DNA of 41,455 nucleotides from GCA-002779465 sp964596535 (GTDB lineage Bacteria > Desulfobacterota > Desulfobacteria > Desulfobacterales > UBA2156): NCBI GenBank assembly GCA_964596535.1, contig CAZQUR010000012.1, forward strand, positions 1-41,455, in the 5' to 3' direction. Positions 15,944-24,081 of the stretch are shown here, one piece after another (position 1 is the first letter of the stretch; each line of letters begins with the position of its first letter). The translations under genes were made by a program, and so were the position numbers. The notes below the pieces were generated by a model. The model made no database searches and was not told the DNA's origin. It saw nothing but the letters and a program-made list of their open reading frames with translations.

Positions 15944-18111
15944 AAAAGGAAGCCGTCATCGCCCTGTCCGGAAACCCCAATTCCGGGAAAACCACCCTCT
16001 TCAACGCCCTTACGGGAGCACGGCAACATGTGGGGAATTATCCGGGAGTGACCGTAGAAAAAAAGATCGGGATATATGCGGCCGGCAACACTCGGATTCG
16101 GATCGTGGACCTTCCCGGCACCTATTCCTTGACGGCCTATTCCCTGGAAGAGGTGGTGACGCGGGATTTTCTCGTCAACGAAAACCCCGATCTGGTCATC
16201 GATATCGTGGATGCTTCCAACCTGGAACGAAACCTTTATCTCGCCGTGCAATTTCTCGAACTGGGGGTCCCTTTATGTATCGCGTTGAACATGGTGGATG
16301 TGGCCAAGAGCCGGGGTATCGAGATTGACGTGGAAAGGCTTAGCGTCCTTTTGGGCGTTCCCGTGGTGCCCACCGTGGCGCGTACGGGTCGCGGAAAGCG
16401 GGAATTGATGGAAACGGCCGAAAAGGCCGCCGCTGCTTTAGGGCCGCCGCCGTTGCGCATCTCATACGGAGACGACTTGGATCGTGCCCTCATGGAGATG
16501 GAAAAGGAAATCCAGGCGCATTGCTTTTTGACGGCCACCTATCCCGTCCATTGGGTTGCATTGAAGTACATGGAAAACGATGAACAGATTCTTGCAAAGG
16601 GGCGGGCAGCGGATCCGGAGATTTCAAAACGCCTGGAACAGGTGGTCCGGAAGGTCTCCGACCATCTGATGGCCACCACGGGGAATTATCCCGAGGCCCT
16701 CATCGCCGACCAACGGTATGGGTATATTTATTCCATTTTAAAACAGGGTGTCCTTTCCCGAAGAACGGATCAGCACCGACTCTACCATTCCGATAAAATC
16801 GACAAAGTCCTTACCCACCGGGTGATGGGACCCGTTGTCATGTTGCTGATCATCCTCGGCCTGTACCATTTCACCTTCACCTACAGCGAAATTCCGGTGG
16901 CCTGGGTGGAGGGGTTCTTCGAATGGCTTGGCGCGTTGGCTGTCGCCACAATTCCCGAAGGAATGGTCCGGTCTCTTATCGTTTCCGGTATTATCGACGG
17001 TGTGGGCGGGGTGTTGAGTTTTGTTCCGTTGATCATGATGATGTTTTTCGGCATCGCCGTTTTGGAGGATTTCGGATATCTGGCGCGCATGGCCTTCATG
17101 CTGGACCGTGTCTTCAGCCTCTTCGGGCTCCACGGAAGCTCGGTCATGGCCTACATCGTCTCCGGAGGGATCGCCGGCGGCTGTGCCGTCCCCGGGGTCA
17201 TGGCCACCCGCACCCTCCGGTCCCCGAAAGAACGGCTGGCCACGCTGCTGACGGCGCCTTTCATGAATTGCGGGGCCAAGCTCCCGGTCTTTGCCCTCCT
17301 CATTGCCGCGTTTTTCAAGGAAAACGAGGCACTCTTCATGTTCGCCATCACCCTTGTGTCCTGGACCGGGGCGCTGGCCGTGGCCAAATTCCTGCGCGTC
17401 ACCGTGATCCGGGGGGAGCCCACCCCTTTCGTGATGGAACTCCCCCCCTACCGATTCCCCATCCTGAAAGGATTGTTGATCCATACCTGGGAGCGCACGT
17501 GGCAATACATCAAAAAAGCCGGAACGGTGATTTTGGCGATTTCCATTCTCCTGTGGGCCCTGATGAGTTTTCCGCGGCTTCCGGCTTCTGAACAAGCGGC
17601 GGTTCTGGCCCAACTCAAACCGGCGGCTGCCGCCGATACATCGGCCTTAGAAAATGCGCCGGAAGCGGAAAGACTGCGGAATGCGGACGCCGCATTGGGG
17701 GAGGCGGCCTTGCGGTATTCGGTGGCCGGCCGTATCGGTGTCGCCCTGGAAAGGATCAGCCGGCTGGCCGGATTCGACTGGCGGGTGAATATCGCCCTGA
17801 TCGGCGGCTTTGCGGCAAAGGAGGTGGTGATCTCCACCCTGGGCACCGCCTATTCATTGGGGGAGATCGATGCGGAAGAAAGCCTCCCCTTGTCCGAAAA
17901 ATTGGCCGCCTCTCCGGGTTGGCGGCCGTTGACGGCATTGAGCCTGTTGCTTTTTACCATATTTTATACACCGTGCTTCATCACCGTGATCTGTATTTCC
18001 CGGGAAGCCGGATCATGGAAATGGGGGATTTTTTCCATGATTTTCAATACCCTTTTGGCCTTTGTCCTCGCCGTCACCCTGTTCCAGGCAGGGAGATTCC
18101 TGGGATATTAA
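15940..18111 (+). CDS. feoB: Ferrous iron transporter FeoB
   Basis: A 723-residue membrane Fe(II) transporter. The N-terminal G domain shows GNPNSGKTT (G1), the switch region HVGNYPGVTVEKK, DLPGTYSL (G3) and NMVD (G4), followed by the helical GDI-like domain (to about 275). The membrane part contains the two Gate regions: GGVLSFVPLIMMMFFGIAVLEDFGYLARMAF with GGIAGGCAVPGVMATRTL, and the second half with LIGGFAAKEVVISTLGTAYS and YTPCFITV. The length is normal for the family and no residue is obviously missing. It forms an operon with feoA and the small Cys-rich gene that starts 11 bases later. Confidence 0.97.
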   Translation: MKKEAVIALSGNPNSGKTTLFNALTGARQHVGNYPGVTVEKKIGIYAAGNTRIRIVDLPGTYSLTAYSLEEVVTRDFLVNENPDLVIDIVDASNLERNLYLAVQFLELGVPLCIALNMVDVAKSRGIEIDVERLSVLLGVPVVPTVARTGRGKRELMETAEKAAAALGPPPLRISYGDDLDRALMEMEKEIQAHCFLTATYPVHWVALKYMENDEQILAKGRAADPEISKRLEQVVRKVSDHLMATTGNYPEALIADQRYGYIYSILKQGVLSRRTDQHRLYHSDKIDKVLTHRVMGPVVMLLIILGLYHFTFTYSEIPVAWVEGFFEWLGALAVATIPEGMVRSLIVSGIIDGVGGVLSFVPLIMMMFFGIAVLEDFGYLARMAFMLDRVFSLFGLHGSSVMAYIVSGGIAGGCAVPGVMATRTLRSPKERLATLLTAPFMNCGAKLPVFALLIAAFFKENEALFMFAITLVSWTGALAVAKFLRVTVIRGEPTPFVMELPPYRFPILKGLLIHTWERTWQYIKKAGTVILAISILLWALMSFPRLPASEQAAVLAQLKPAAAADTSALENAPEAERLRNADAALGEAALRYSVAGRIGVALERISRLAGFDWRVNIALIGGFAAKEVVISTLGTAYSLGEIDAEESLPLSEKLAASPGWRPLTALSLLLFTIFYTPCFITVICISREAGSWKWGIFSMIFNTLLAFVLAVTLFQAGRFLGY

Positions 18112-18122
18112 AGGAGGATTGG

Positions 18123-18296
18123 ATGGAACTTTTCATCGTTGCCGTTATTGTGGGACTGGCGGGCTTTTTTGTTGCCAGGCGGTTTTATCATATGTTTAAA
18201 AAGACGGAGACCGAGGGATGCGGTTGCGGATGTACCTCCTGTCCGGTTCAAGAAGACACCTGCGAGCTCAACGACTTCAACCAAAAGACCCTTTGA
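18123..18296 (+). CDS. FeoB-associated Cys-rich membrane protein
   Basis: A 57-residue protein too short for many callers. One N-terminal transmembrane helix (residues 2-20, LFIVAVIVGLAGFFVA) is followed by a basic patch and a Cys-rich tail, C-G-C-G-C-T-S-C-P, then one more Cys. This is the layout of the FeoB-associated Cys-rich proteins found next to feoB in many anaerobes, sometimes likened to FeoC. A perfect AAGGAGG stands before the ATG, 11 bases after feoB. It may bind iron or a cluster and modulate FeoB. Confidence 0.85.
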   Translation: MELFIVAVIVGLAGFFVARRFYHMFKKTETEGCGCGCTSCPVQEDTCELNDFNQKTL

Positions 18297-18339
18297 CGTC
18301 GAAAAACCTTAAAAACGCCGGAAAGGAAAAGGTTGCCCC

Positions 18340-19743
18340 ATGGACATTTCGGAAAAGACCAAAATCGACGACTTGCTTTCCAATTATCCGTTTCTGGAAG
18401 ATCTGTTGGTGGAAAAATCATCTAAATTCAAGAACTTAAAAAATCCCATCATGCGAAAGACCATCGGGAAGGTGGCCACCTTGAAGCAGGTTTCCGGCAT
18501 CGGAAACATCCCCTTGCCGGAACTGATCGCCTTCATCAAAGAGGCCGTGGAAACCCACGCGGGCGGGACACGGGAGGCGGTCCGTGACGCCGCGGAAAAA
18601 CAAGAGACATTAAAAGGAATCATCCGGGATCTCCACGCCGGAGAAGACATGGAGGTCCTCAAGCAGCGCTTCCGGGAACTGGTGAAAGAGGTCTCTCCGT
18701 CCGAGATCGCCGCCATGGAACAGCAGCTCATCGAAGAAGGCCTCCCCGAGACGGAAGTCAAACGATTGTGCGACGTCCATGTTCAGGTCTTTAAGGAATC
18801 CCTGGAACGTCACGAGATCCCCGGCGCGTCGCCGGGACACCCGGTGCACACCTTCATGAAGGAAAACCGGGCCGCGGAAAAGATCATCGCCGATATGGAA
18901 GCCTTGGTTTCATCAAACGCGGCCGCAGGAGAACTGGAAAGCCTCATCGAGAGGCTTTCCCGGATCCATATCCATTATCTGCGGAAGGAAAACCAGTTGT
19001 TCCCCCTCCTGGAAGCCCATGGGATTTCCGGCCCGTCCTCGGTGATGTGGGCCATTCACGACGATATCCGGGCCCTTTTCAAGAAACTTGCGCAGGAAAA
19101 AAAGGCCACGAGGAAAGGTACGGAAACAAAGACGCTGGAAGAACTCCTGACCGCCGTCAAGGACATGATCTACAAGGAGGAGCACATCCTCTTTCCCATG
19201 GCCCTGGAGACCCTTTCGGACGGTGAATGGGCAAAAGTCCGGCAGGGAGAAGAAGAGATCGGGTATGCCTGGATCACGCCGGACAAAGGGTGGGCACCGA
19301 AACCGGATACGGCCCCGGAACAAGACGGCGCGGCCCGAAGGATTTCCTTGAGCACGGGGGCCTTGACCCCGGAGCAGGTGGATGCGGTCCTGACGCACCT
19401 CCCCGTGGACCTGACTTTCGTGGATGAAAACGACCGGGTGGCCTATTATTCGGCCGGAAAGGAACGCATTTTCCCCCGGAGCCCCGGGGTGATCGGTCGG
19501 GAGGTGACCCGGTGTCACCCTCCCAAGAGCATCGACGTCGTCGAAAAAATATTGAAGGCCCTTCGCTCCGGTGAAAAAGACCGCGCCGCGTTCTGGATCC
19601 GGCTCAAGGGACGCATGGTCTTTATCCAGTATTTTGCCGTGCGCGCCTCGGACGGCACCTACAAAGGGTGCCTCGAAGCGAGTCAGGACATCACCGAAAT
19701 CCAACAACTGGAAGGGGAACGCCGCCTCCTGAACTGGGAATAA
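18340..19743 (+). CDS. DUF438 sensor: DUF1858-like, hemerythrin and PAS domains
   Basis: A 467-residue cytoplasmic protein. The N-terminal 75 residues are a DUF1858-like module (IDDLLSNYPFLEDLLVEKSSKF, VSGIGNIPLPELIAFI). A DUF438 part follows (about 85-175, with IAAMEQQLIEEGLPETEVKRLCDVHVQVF). A hemerythrin-like four-helix region (about 165-300) has candidate diiron ligands in HPVHTFMKEN, HIHYLRKENQLFPLLE, HDDIR and YKEEHILFP. A PAS domain ends the protein (about 345-465, VDLTFVDENDRVAYYS). No output domain is visible. It probably binds O2, NO or iron. It lies 43 bases after the feo operon and may be expressed with it. Confidence 0.88.
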   Translation: MDISEKTKIDDLLSNYPFLEDLLVEKSSKFKNLKNPIMRKTIGKVATLKQVSGIGNIPLPELIAFIKEAVETHAGGTREAVRDAAEKQETLKGIIRDLHAGEDMEVLKQRFRELVKEVSPSEIAAMEQQLIEEGLPETEVKRLCDVHVQVFKESLERHEIPGASPGHPVHTFMKENRAAEKIIADMEALVSSNAAAGELESLIERLSRIHIHYLRKENQLFPLLEAHGISGPSSVMWAIHDDIRALFKKLAQEKKATRKGTETKTLEELLTAVKDMIYKEEHILFPMALETLSDGEWAKVRQGEEEIGYAWITPDKGWAPKPDTAPEQDGAARRISLSTGALTPEQVDAVLTHLPVDLTFVDENDRVAYYSAGKERIFPRSPGVIGREVTRCHPPKSIDVVEKILKALRSGEKDRAAFWIRLKGRMVFIQYFAVRASDGTYKGCLEASQDITEIQQLEGERRLLNWE

Positions 19744-19767
19744 ATCCGGCTTTCGGCCCGTTTTTAT

Positions 19768-19786
19768 CGTAACCGCCCCGGTTACG
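19768..19786. terminator. Hairpin between convergent genes
   Basis: CGTAACCG (19768-19775) pairs with CGGTTACG (19779-19786) around a three-base CCC loop. It sits between the stops of the DUF438 gene and the permease. It lacks a T-tract on either strand, so a terminator role is tentative. Confidence 0.35.
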
Positions 19787-19796
19787 CGGTGTCGGG

Positions 19797-20969
19797 TCAG
19801 GTCGGCGCATCACAGTCGCATTTTTTTCCGGAAAATACACCCCCTCCAGAGGCGCTTTCGGGAGGGTGCGGCGGGGTACCGGGGAGTGTTCCTTCGTGTT
19901 CTTCTTCTCTTTTCAGGCGCCTTTTCCGGATCAATGAAAGGATGAAAAGCCCTCCCAGGAAAAGGGCCCCCAGGTATTCGAGCCATTCGGGGATGATCTC
20001 CTTGGGGCTTTGGGCCAGGGCTTGGACGGTCCAGCCGAAATATCCGATCATCCAATCCAGCATCAAGCCGCAGGCGATGGAAAACACGGCGATGGCTGTA
20101 AGATAGATGGCCGTGGAGCGTTTCCCCAAGGTGCCGGCGAGGACCGTCAAAGAAGTGATGTTGGTGGCGGGTCCGGCCAGGAGGAAGACCAGGGCCGCCC
20201 CCGGGCTGACCCCTTTCAGAATCAGTGCGGCGGCGATGGGCGTGGAAGCGGTGGCGCAGATATACAGGGGGATCCCCACCAGGAGCATCACGAGCATGGC
20301 CGTCAATCCGCCTCCCAGGTACCGGTTCATCCATTCGCTGGGGATGAAGCCGGTGATGAGTCCCGCCAGAATGAGCCCCAGGAAAAACCACCCGGCCATA
20401 TCGTCCCAGAGGTCCATGAACGCAAATATGAGTCCCGCCTTGATTTTTTCAAAAAAGGAGTGGTGTCTGCGGTGTGTTTCCGGATCGCAGTCCACGCCGT
20501 CGCAGCAATTGTCCACGGGACAGGAAAGATTCGGGACCCAGGGCGCGGAGTCCTTTTCTTGGACGGTCAGGTTTTCGGCAAGCCCGGCCGCGGAGGCGGT
20601 GATGAAGGCCGCCGCCGGACGCGCCACGGTCATGACCGGATCCATGAGGGCGTAGGTCACCGCGATGGAGTCGACCCCCGACTCGGGGGTGGAGATCAAA
20701 AAGGCGCTCACCGCCCCTTTGTTCGCACCTTGTTTCCGCAGCGACACGGCTGCGGGCAATACCCCGCACGATCAGAGGGGGATCGGGATCCCCAGCAACG
20801 CCGCCTTGAAGACGGATCGAATTTTTCCTTCCCCCAAATGATGGGCAATGACGTTGGGGTTTAGAAAAACCCGGAGGAATCCGCTGACCATCAACCCGAA
20901 AACCACGTACACGGAAGCCTCCAGGAGCAGCTTCCAGGCCTCTAAAAACGGAATGAACAAAATGTCCAT
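19797..20969 (-). CDS. Selenocysteine-containing ArsP-type permease (USCG motif)
   Basis: A 390-residue membrane permease of the ArsP_1/DUF318 type, read through a TGA at 20774-20772 as Sec66. The N-terminal 65 residues have membrane helices ending in G-I-P-I-P-L. The frame then continues U-S-C-G-V-L-P-A-A-V-S-L-R-K-Q-G-A and AFLISTPESGVDS, the hallmark stretch that in family members reads P-L-C-S-C-G. The first Cys of that motif is thus replaced by Sec. A Cys-rich loop (C-P-V-D-N-C-C-D-G-V-D-C) and a C-x-C tail flank the second membrane half. Characterised ArsP exports trivalent organoarsenicals through Cys ligands. AAGGGGAT precedes the ATG at 20969. An ArsR gene lies upstream on the same strand. 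Without read-through both pieces would be non-functional. Confidence 0.88.
20736..20755 (-). promoter_or_regulatory. Candidate SECIS hairpin of the ArsP-type permease
   Basis: On the minus strand CCGCAGC pairs perfectly with GCTGCGG (7 bp) around a CGTGTC loop. The loop begins 24 bases after the TGA, inside the 16-37 base window described for bacterial SECIS elements, and holds G and U. A second stem, TGCGGG with CCCGCA (20768-20751), lies directly after the TGA and excludes the first. Confidence 0.6.
20772..20774 (-). other. In-frame TGA read as selenocysteine (Sec66 of the permease)
   Basis: The TGA falls at the first Cys of the family's CSCG motif, with intact family sequence on both sides in one frame. 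Confidence 0.85.
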
Positions 20970-21072
20970 GATAATCCCCTTATGGTCTTACGCGAAAAAG
21001 AGAAACCGGCGCCGCCGACCCCCTTTGCGTTCAATGAAGTCCTCAGTTGGGCGTAAATCAAGGGCTATAAAA

Positions 21073-21447
21073 TCATTCTCGAACATGTTCCAGACCGATG
21101 CGCAGAAACTCGAACACGTGATCATCGTCCAGGGCATAATAAAGGATCTGACCATCCCTTCGGTTTTTCACCAGGTTCAGGTCCCGGAGAAGCCGCAACT
21201 GATGGGACACCGCCGACTCGCTCAATTTCAGGTAGGCGGCAAGGTCACATACGCACATCTCCCCTTCGGCAAGGGCGAACGCGATTTTCAGCCGCGTTCC
21301 ATCCCCCAGGGCCTTATAGATCCGGACGAGCCGATTCAGATCCCTTTCCGGAAGCGCATTTTTTTCGGCTGTTTCAATGCGGTCCCTGTGGATCCGGCGG
21401 ATAAAGCACCGCTCGCTGTTTTCATTTTCTGTAAAGATCCGGGGCAT
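21073..21447 (-). CDS. ArsR/SmtB-family metal(loid)-responsive repressor
   Basis: A 124-residue winged-helix regulator. The DNA-binding core is IYKALGDGTRLKIAFALAEGEMCVCDLAAYLKLSESAVSHQLRLLRDLNLVKNRRDGQILYYALDDDHV. M-C-V-C-D-L matches the alpha3 E-x-C-V-C-D-L arsenite/metal site of ArsR and CadC-type members, and an extra Cys lies near the N-terminus (S-E-R-C-F). It most likely represses its own transcript and the permease 103 bases downstream, releasing DNA when a thiophilic metal or metalloid binds. An AT-rich inverted repeat just upstream is the likely operator. Confidence 0.92.
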   Translation of the reverse strand: MPRIFTENENSERCFIRRIHRDRIETAEKNALPERDLNRLVRIYKALGDGTRLKIAFALAEGEMCVCDLAAYLKLSESAVSHQLRLLRDLNLVKNRRDGQILYYALDDDHVFEFLRIGLEHVRE

Positions 21448-21468
21448 ACGCGTCAGTACGGCCAGTGG

Positions 21469-21500
21469 ATATTTTAATAATTGCTCATATATCTAAATAT
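21469..21500. promoter_or_regulatory. Candidate ArsR operator in the divergent arsR / phosphatase spacer
   Basis: ATATTTTAATA (21469-21479) and TATCTAAATAT (21490-21500) are inverted copies with 9 of 11 positions matching, separated by ten bases. The size and AT-rich character fit ArsR/SmtB operators, and it lies 21 bases before the arsR start. Confidence 0.5.
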
Positions 21501-21553
21501 CCATGAAATTGTTTCTTGTCAACGGATTTTTCATCTGTAAAGATAACCTCAAT

Positions 21554-22540
21554 ATGGAAAAATATTTTATCGAAATTGAAACGGGCGTATCCGCGGTCAA
21601 GAAGGCACTGGGGGTATGCCGCCGCGTTCAAGAGGATCCTGCGCACGCACAAGCGTTTGAAAAGGCGGATCGCTCCCCCGTAACCCTTGCCGATCTCGCC
21701 GCGCAGGCGGTCATCACGGCGGCCCTGTTGAACACATTCCCGACGGACCGGGTGGTGGGTGAAGAAGACGCCGGTCTTCTCCGAAGGGAGGCAAAGATTT
21801 GCCGGGCGGTCCTGTTCGTCGCCGGGAAGGAACGGCCCGGGTTGACGGAGAAGAGTTTGTCCGATCTCATCGATTATGGAAGGCGCCCGTTTGATACCCG
21901 GGGGCGATTCTGGACGGTGGATCCCATTGACGGAACCAAAGGGTTTTTGTCCCGGCGCGGGTACGCCGTCGCCTTGGCGTTGATCGACAAAGGGATCGTG
22001 GAAGTGGGAATCCTGGGATGCCCCGGCCTGGGAAGGAGACCGGCGGCCGGAGGCAACGCCGGATGCATTCTTTTTGCGGTGCGGGGGGGCGGGGCCCGGG
22101 TCTTGGGAGTCGACGGCGGGGATGCGGAACAAATCCGCCGGAGTGCATCCGTTTCCCCGGATCAGGCCCGACTGTGCGAGTCGGTGGAGCCTTCCCACGC
22201 CGCCCATGAGATCCATGCCGCCATCCAGCGCCGCCTGGGATCCCATGTCCCGCCCGTGCGCATGGACAGCCAGGCCAAATACGGTGCACTTGCCCTCGAT
22301 ATCGCCGATATCTACCTGAGGATTCCGCGAAAAAAAGACTATGTGGAAAAGATCTGGGACCATGCCGCCGGAACCCGCATCATCGAAGAGGCGGGGGGAC
22401 GGGTGACGGATATTGCGGGGAACCCCCTGGATTTTTCCCGGGGAGAAACCCTGAATCAAAACCGGGGGGTGGTGGCCACCGTGGGCGGTATCCACGATCG
22501 TGTCCTTTCGGCCATCAAAGGGGTGGTCCGGAAATGCTGA
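21554..22540 (+). CDS. HAL2-like 3'(2'),5'-bisphosphate nucleotidase (inositol monophosphatase fold)
   Basis: A 328-residue metal-dependent phosphatase. Conserved motifs are VVGEEDAG, the Mg-binding FWTVDPIDGTKGFL, then RRGYAVALALIDKGIVEVGILGCPGL, and late KIWDHAAGTRIIEEAGGRVTD. The G-T-K-G-F form and the ILGCP strand are typical of HAL2/SAL1/CysQ enzymes that split 3'-phosphoadenosine 5'-phosphate rather than of inositol monophosphatases. PAP removal would suit sulfate or sulfotransfer metabolism. The frame extends to an ATG at 21503 inside the putative operator; the ATG at 21554 fits the family start (EIETGVSAVKKALGVCRRVQ). It overlaps the next gene by seven bases. Confidence 0.85.
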   Translation: MEKYFIEIETGVSAVKKALGVCRRVQEDPAHAQAFEKADRSPVTLADLAAQAVITAALLNTFPTDRVVGEEDAGLLRREAKICRAVLFVAGKERPGLTEKSLSDLIDYGRRPFDTRGRFWTVDPIDGTKGFLSRRGYAVALALIDKGIVEVGILGCPGLGRRPAAGGNAGCILFAVRGGGARVLGVDGGDAEQIRRSASVSPDQARLCESVEPSHAAHEIHAAIQRRLGSHVPPVRMDSQAKYGALALDIADIYLRIPRKKDYVEKIWDHAAGTRIIEEAGGRVTDIAGNPLDFSRGETLNQNRGVVATVGGIHDRVLSAIKGVVRKC

Positions 22541-23388
22541 CGCATACGTTTGTCCATATTCCGGGAATCGGAATCAAGACCGAAAGGCGGTTGTGGCGGG
22601 CAGGCGTCCGGACCTGGGATGATTGGACCTTGGGCCTTCCAAGGGGGTTTCTACCGGGAAAACAAGGGGAAATCGACGGGCACATCGAAGCCTCCCGGGA
22701 GGGGTTGCGCCGAAGAGCCCCCCGGTTTTTCGGTGATCGCCTCCCGTCCCATTTGCAGTGGCGCCTGTTTCCCGAGTTCAGGGGCGAAACCGTATACCTG
22801 GACATCGAAACCACCGGGTTGAGCGACTGGGAAAACGAGATCACCACCATCGCCCTGTATGACGGCAAAAAAATTTTTTATTATGTCAACGGCAAGAATC
22901 TTCACCGTTTTCCGGAGGACATTCTCCGGTACGCGGTGGTGGTCACCTACAACGGAAAATCTTTTGATATTCCCTTTATCGAACGCTACTTCGGGATCCG
23001 GGTGGATTGTGCCCACATCGATCTGCGATACGTCCTGCACAGCCTCGGCTTGAAAGGCGGGCTGAAAGGGTGTGAGCGGGCGCTGGGCATTCATCGAGGG
23101 GACCTGGAAGGCGTGGACGGCTACTTCGCTGTGCTGTTCTGGCAGGAATACATGCGGAGACGAAATCCAAGGGCCCTGGAAACGCTTTTGTCGTATAACA
23201 TCGCCGATGTCCTGTCCCTGGAGACCCTCATGGTGGCGGCCTATAACCTCAAGCTCAAAGAGACCCCCTTTTTCAATCAATTGCATATCGAAACACCCCG
23301 TTTGCCGGAAAATCCCTTTCTTCCCGACCGGGACACCATCGACAGGATTCGTGCCCGTTTTGCCCGACGATGGATGCCGCGGTTTTAG
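22534..23388 (+). CDS. RNase H-like (DEDD) exonuclease domain protein, YprB-like
   Basis: A 284-residue protein. The N-terminus (FVHIPGIGIKTERRLWRAGVRTWDDW) looks like a helix-hairpin-helix DNA contact. The catalytic part (about 85-260) has the DEDD pattern: the first Asp-Glu pair in YLDIETTGLS, the second Asp in TYNGKSFDIPFIERYF, HIDLRYVLHSLGLKGGLK in the middle, and the last Asp in LSYNIADVLSLETLM. This matches the 'YprB ribonuclease H-like' group of predicted 3'-5' exonucleases. The start overlaps the preceding phosphatase stop, so it is coupled to it. The nucleic acid substrate is unknown. Confidence 0.85.
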   Translation: MLTHTFVHIPGIGIKTERRLWRAGVRTWDDWTLGLPRGFLPGKQGEIDGHIEASREGLRRRAPRFFGDRLPSHLQWRLFPEFRGETVYLDIETTGLSDWENEITTIALYDGKKIFYYVNGKNLHRFPEDILRYAVVVTYNGKSFDIPFIERYFGIRVDCAHIDLRYVLHSLGLKGGLKGCERALGIHRGDLEGVDGYFAVLFWQEYMRRRNPRALETLLSYNIADVLSLETLMVAAYNLKLKETPFFNQLHIETPRLPENPFLPDRDTIDRIRARFARRWMPRF

Positions 23389-23389
23389 G

Positions 23390-23447
23390 TTGACAGGGAA
23401 TCGGATACTCAATAAAAAATAGTAACCGTTTTCATTAATGAGAAAAC
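23390..23447 (+). promoter_or_regulatory. Rubrerythrin promoter with palindromic operator candidate
   Basis: TTGACA (23390-23395) and TAAAAA (23413-23418) are spaced by 17 bases. Just after them comes the near-perfect palindrome GTTTTCATTAATGAGAAAAC (23428-23447), whose core TCATTAATGA is fully symmetric. Its place over the start site suggests a repressor such as a Fur/PerR-type protein, but the regulator is not identified. Confidence 0.5.
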
Positions 23448-23564
23448 CGATCCGGTTTAAGGAAAATGTCTGTTTGAACAATGTGTTCCCCGGCCCGGTC
23501 TTAAAAAGCGGGCTTTTCGAGAGTATTCCGGTCAAAACCATTAATCAACAGGAGGAAAACCCAC

Positions 23565-24059
23565 ATGAGTCAAGTCGAAAAAAATCTGAAGGACGCCTTT
23601 GCGGGTGAGTCCCAGGCCAATCGCAAGTACCTGGCGTTTGCCAAGCAGGCCGAAAAGGACGGATACCCCCAGGCGGCAAAACTCTTCCGGGCCGCCGCCG
23701 AGGCCGAAACCATCCATGCCCACTCCCACCTGAAAGCCCTCAAGGGGATTCATGGGACGGCGGATAACCTCAAAGAGGCCATTGCCGGAGAGACCCATGA
23801 ATTTAAAAGCATGTACCCGGCCATGATCGAAGACGCCGAGGCCGCCGGCGACAAGATCGCCGAACGCAGCTTCACCTATGCCAACGAAGTGGAGAAGGTT
23901 CATGCGGCCCTGTATCAGAAGGCGCTCGACAACCTCGAAAACCCGGAGGAGGCCGACTATTTCGTGTGTTCGGTGTGCGGCTACACCTGTGAAAACGAAC
24001 CCCCGGATACCTGCCCGGTCTGCAACGCCAAGGCCAAGGCGTTTTACAAGGTGGAATAG
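23565..24059 (+). CDS. rbr: Rubrerythrin
   Basis: A 164-residue non-haem iron protein that reduces hydrogen peroxide in the cytoplasm of anaerobes. The N-terminal diiron bundle contains FAGESQANRKYLAFAKQAEKDGY, AAEAETIHAHSH, AGETHEFKSMYPAM and YANEVEKVHAALYQ, giving the Glu/His ligands. The C-terminal rubredoxin-like domain has C-S-V-C-G-Y and C-P-V-C-N-A for one Fe(SCys)4 site. The length is usual for short rubrerythrins. A strong AGGAGG precedes the ATG. It has its own promoter and a palindromic operator candidate, and it is convergent with the MFS gene. Confidence 0.96.
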   Translation: MSQVEKNLKDAFAGESQANRKYLAFAKQAEKDGYPQAAKLFRAAAEAETIHAHSHLKALKGIHGTADNLKEAIAGETHEFKSMYPAMIEDAEAAGDKIAERSFTYANEVEKVHAALYQKALDNLENPEEADYFVCSVCGYTCENEPPDTCPVCNAKAKAFYKVE

Positions 24060-24081
24060 GGCGTTCCAAGCGTCCTTTTCG

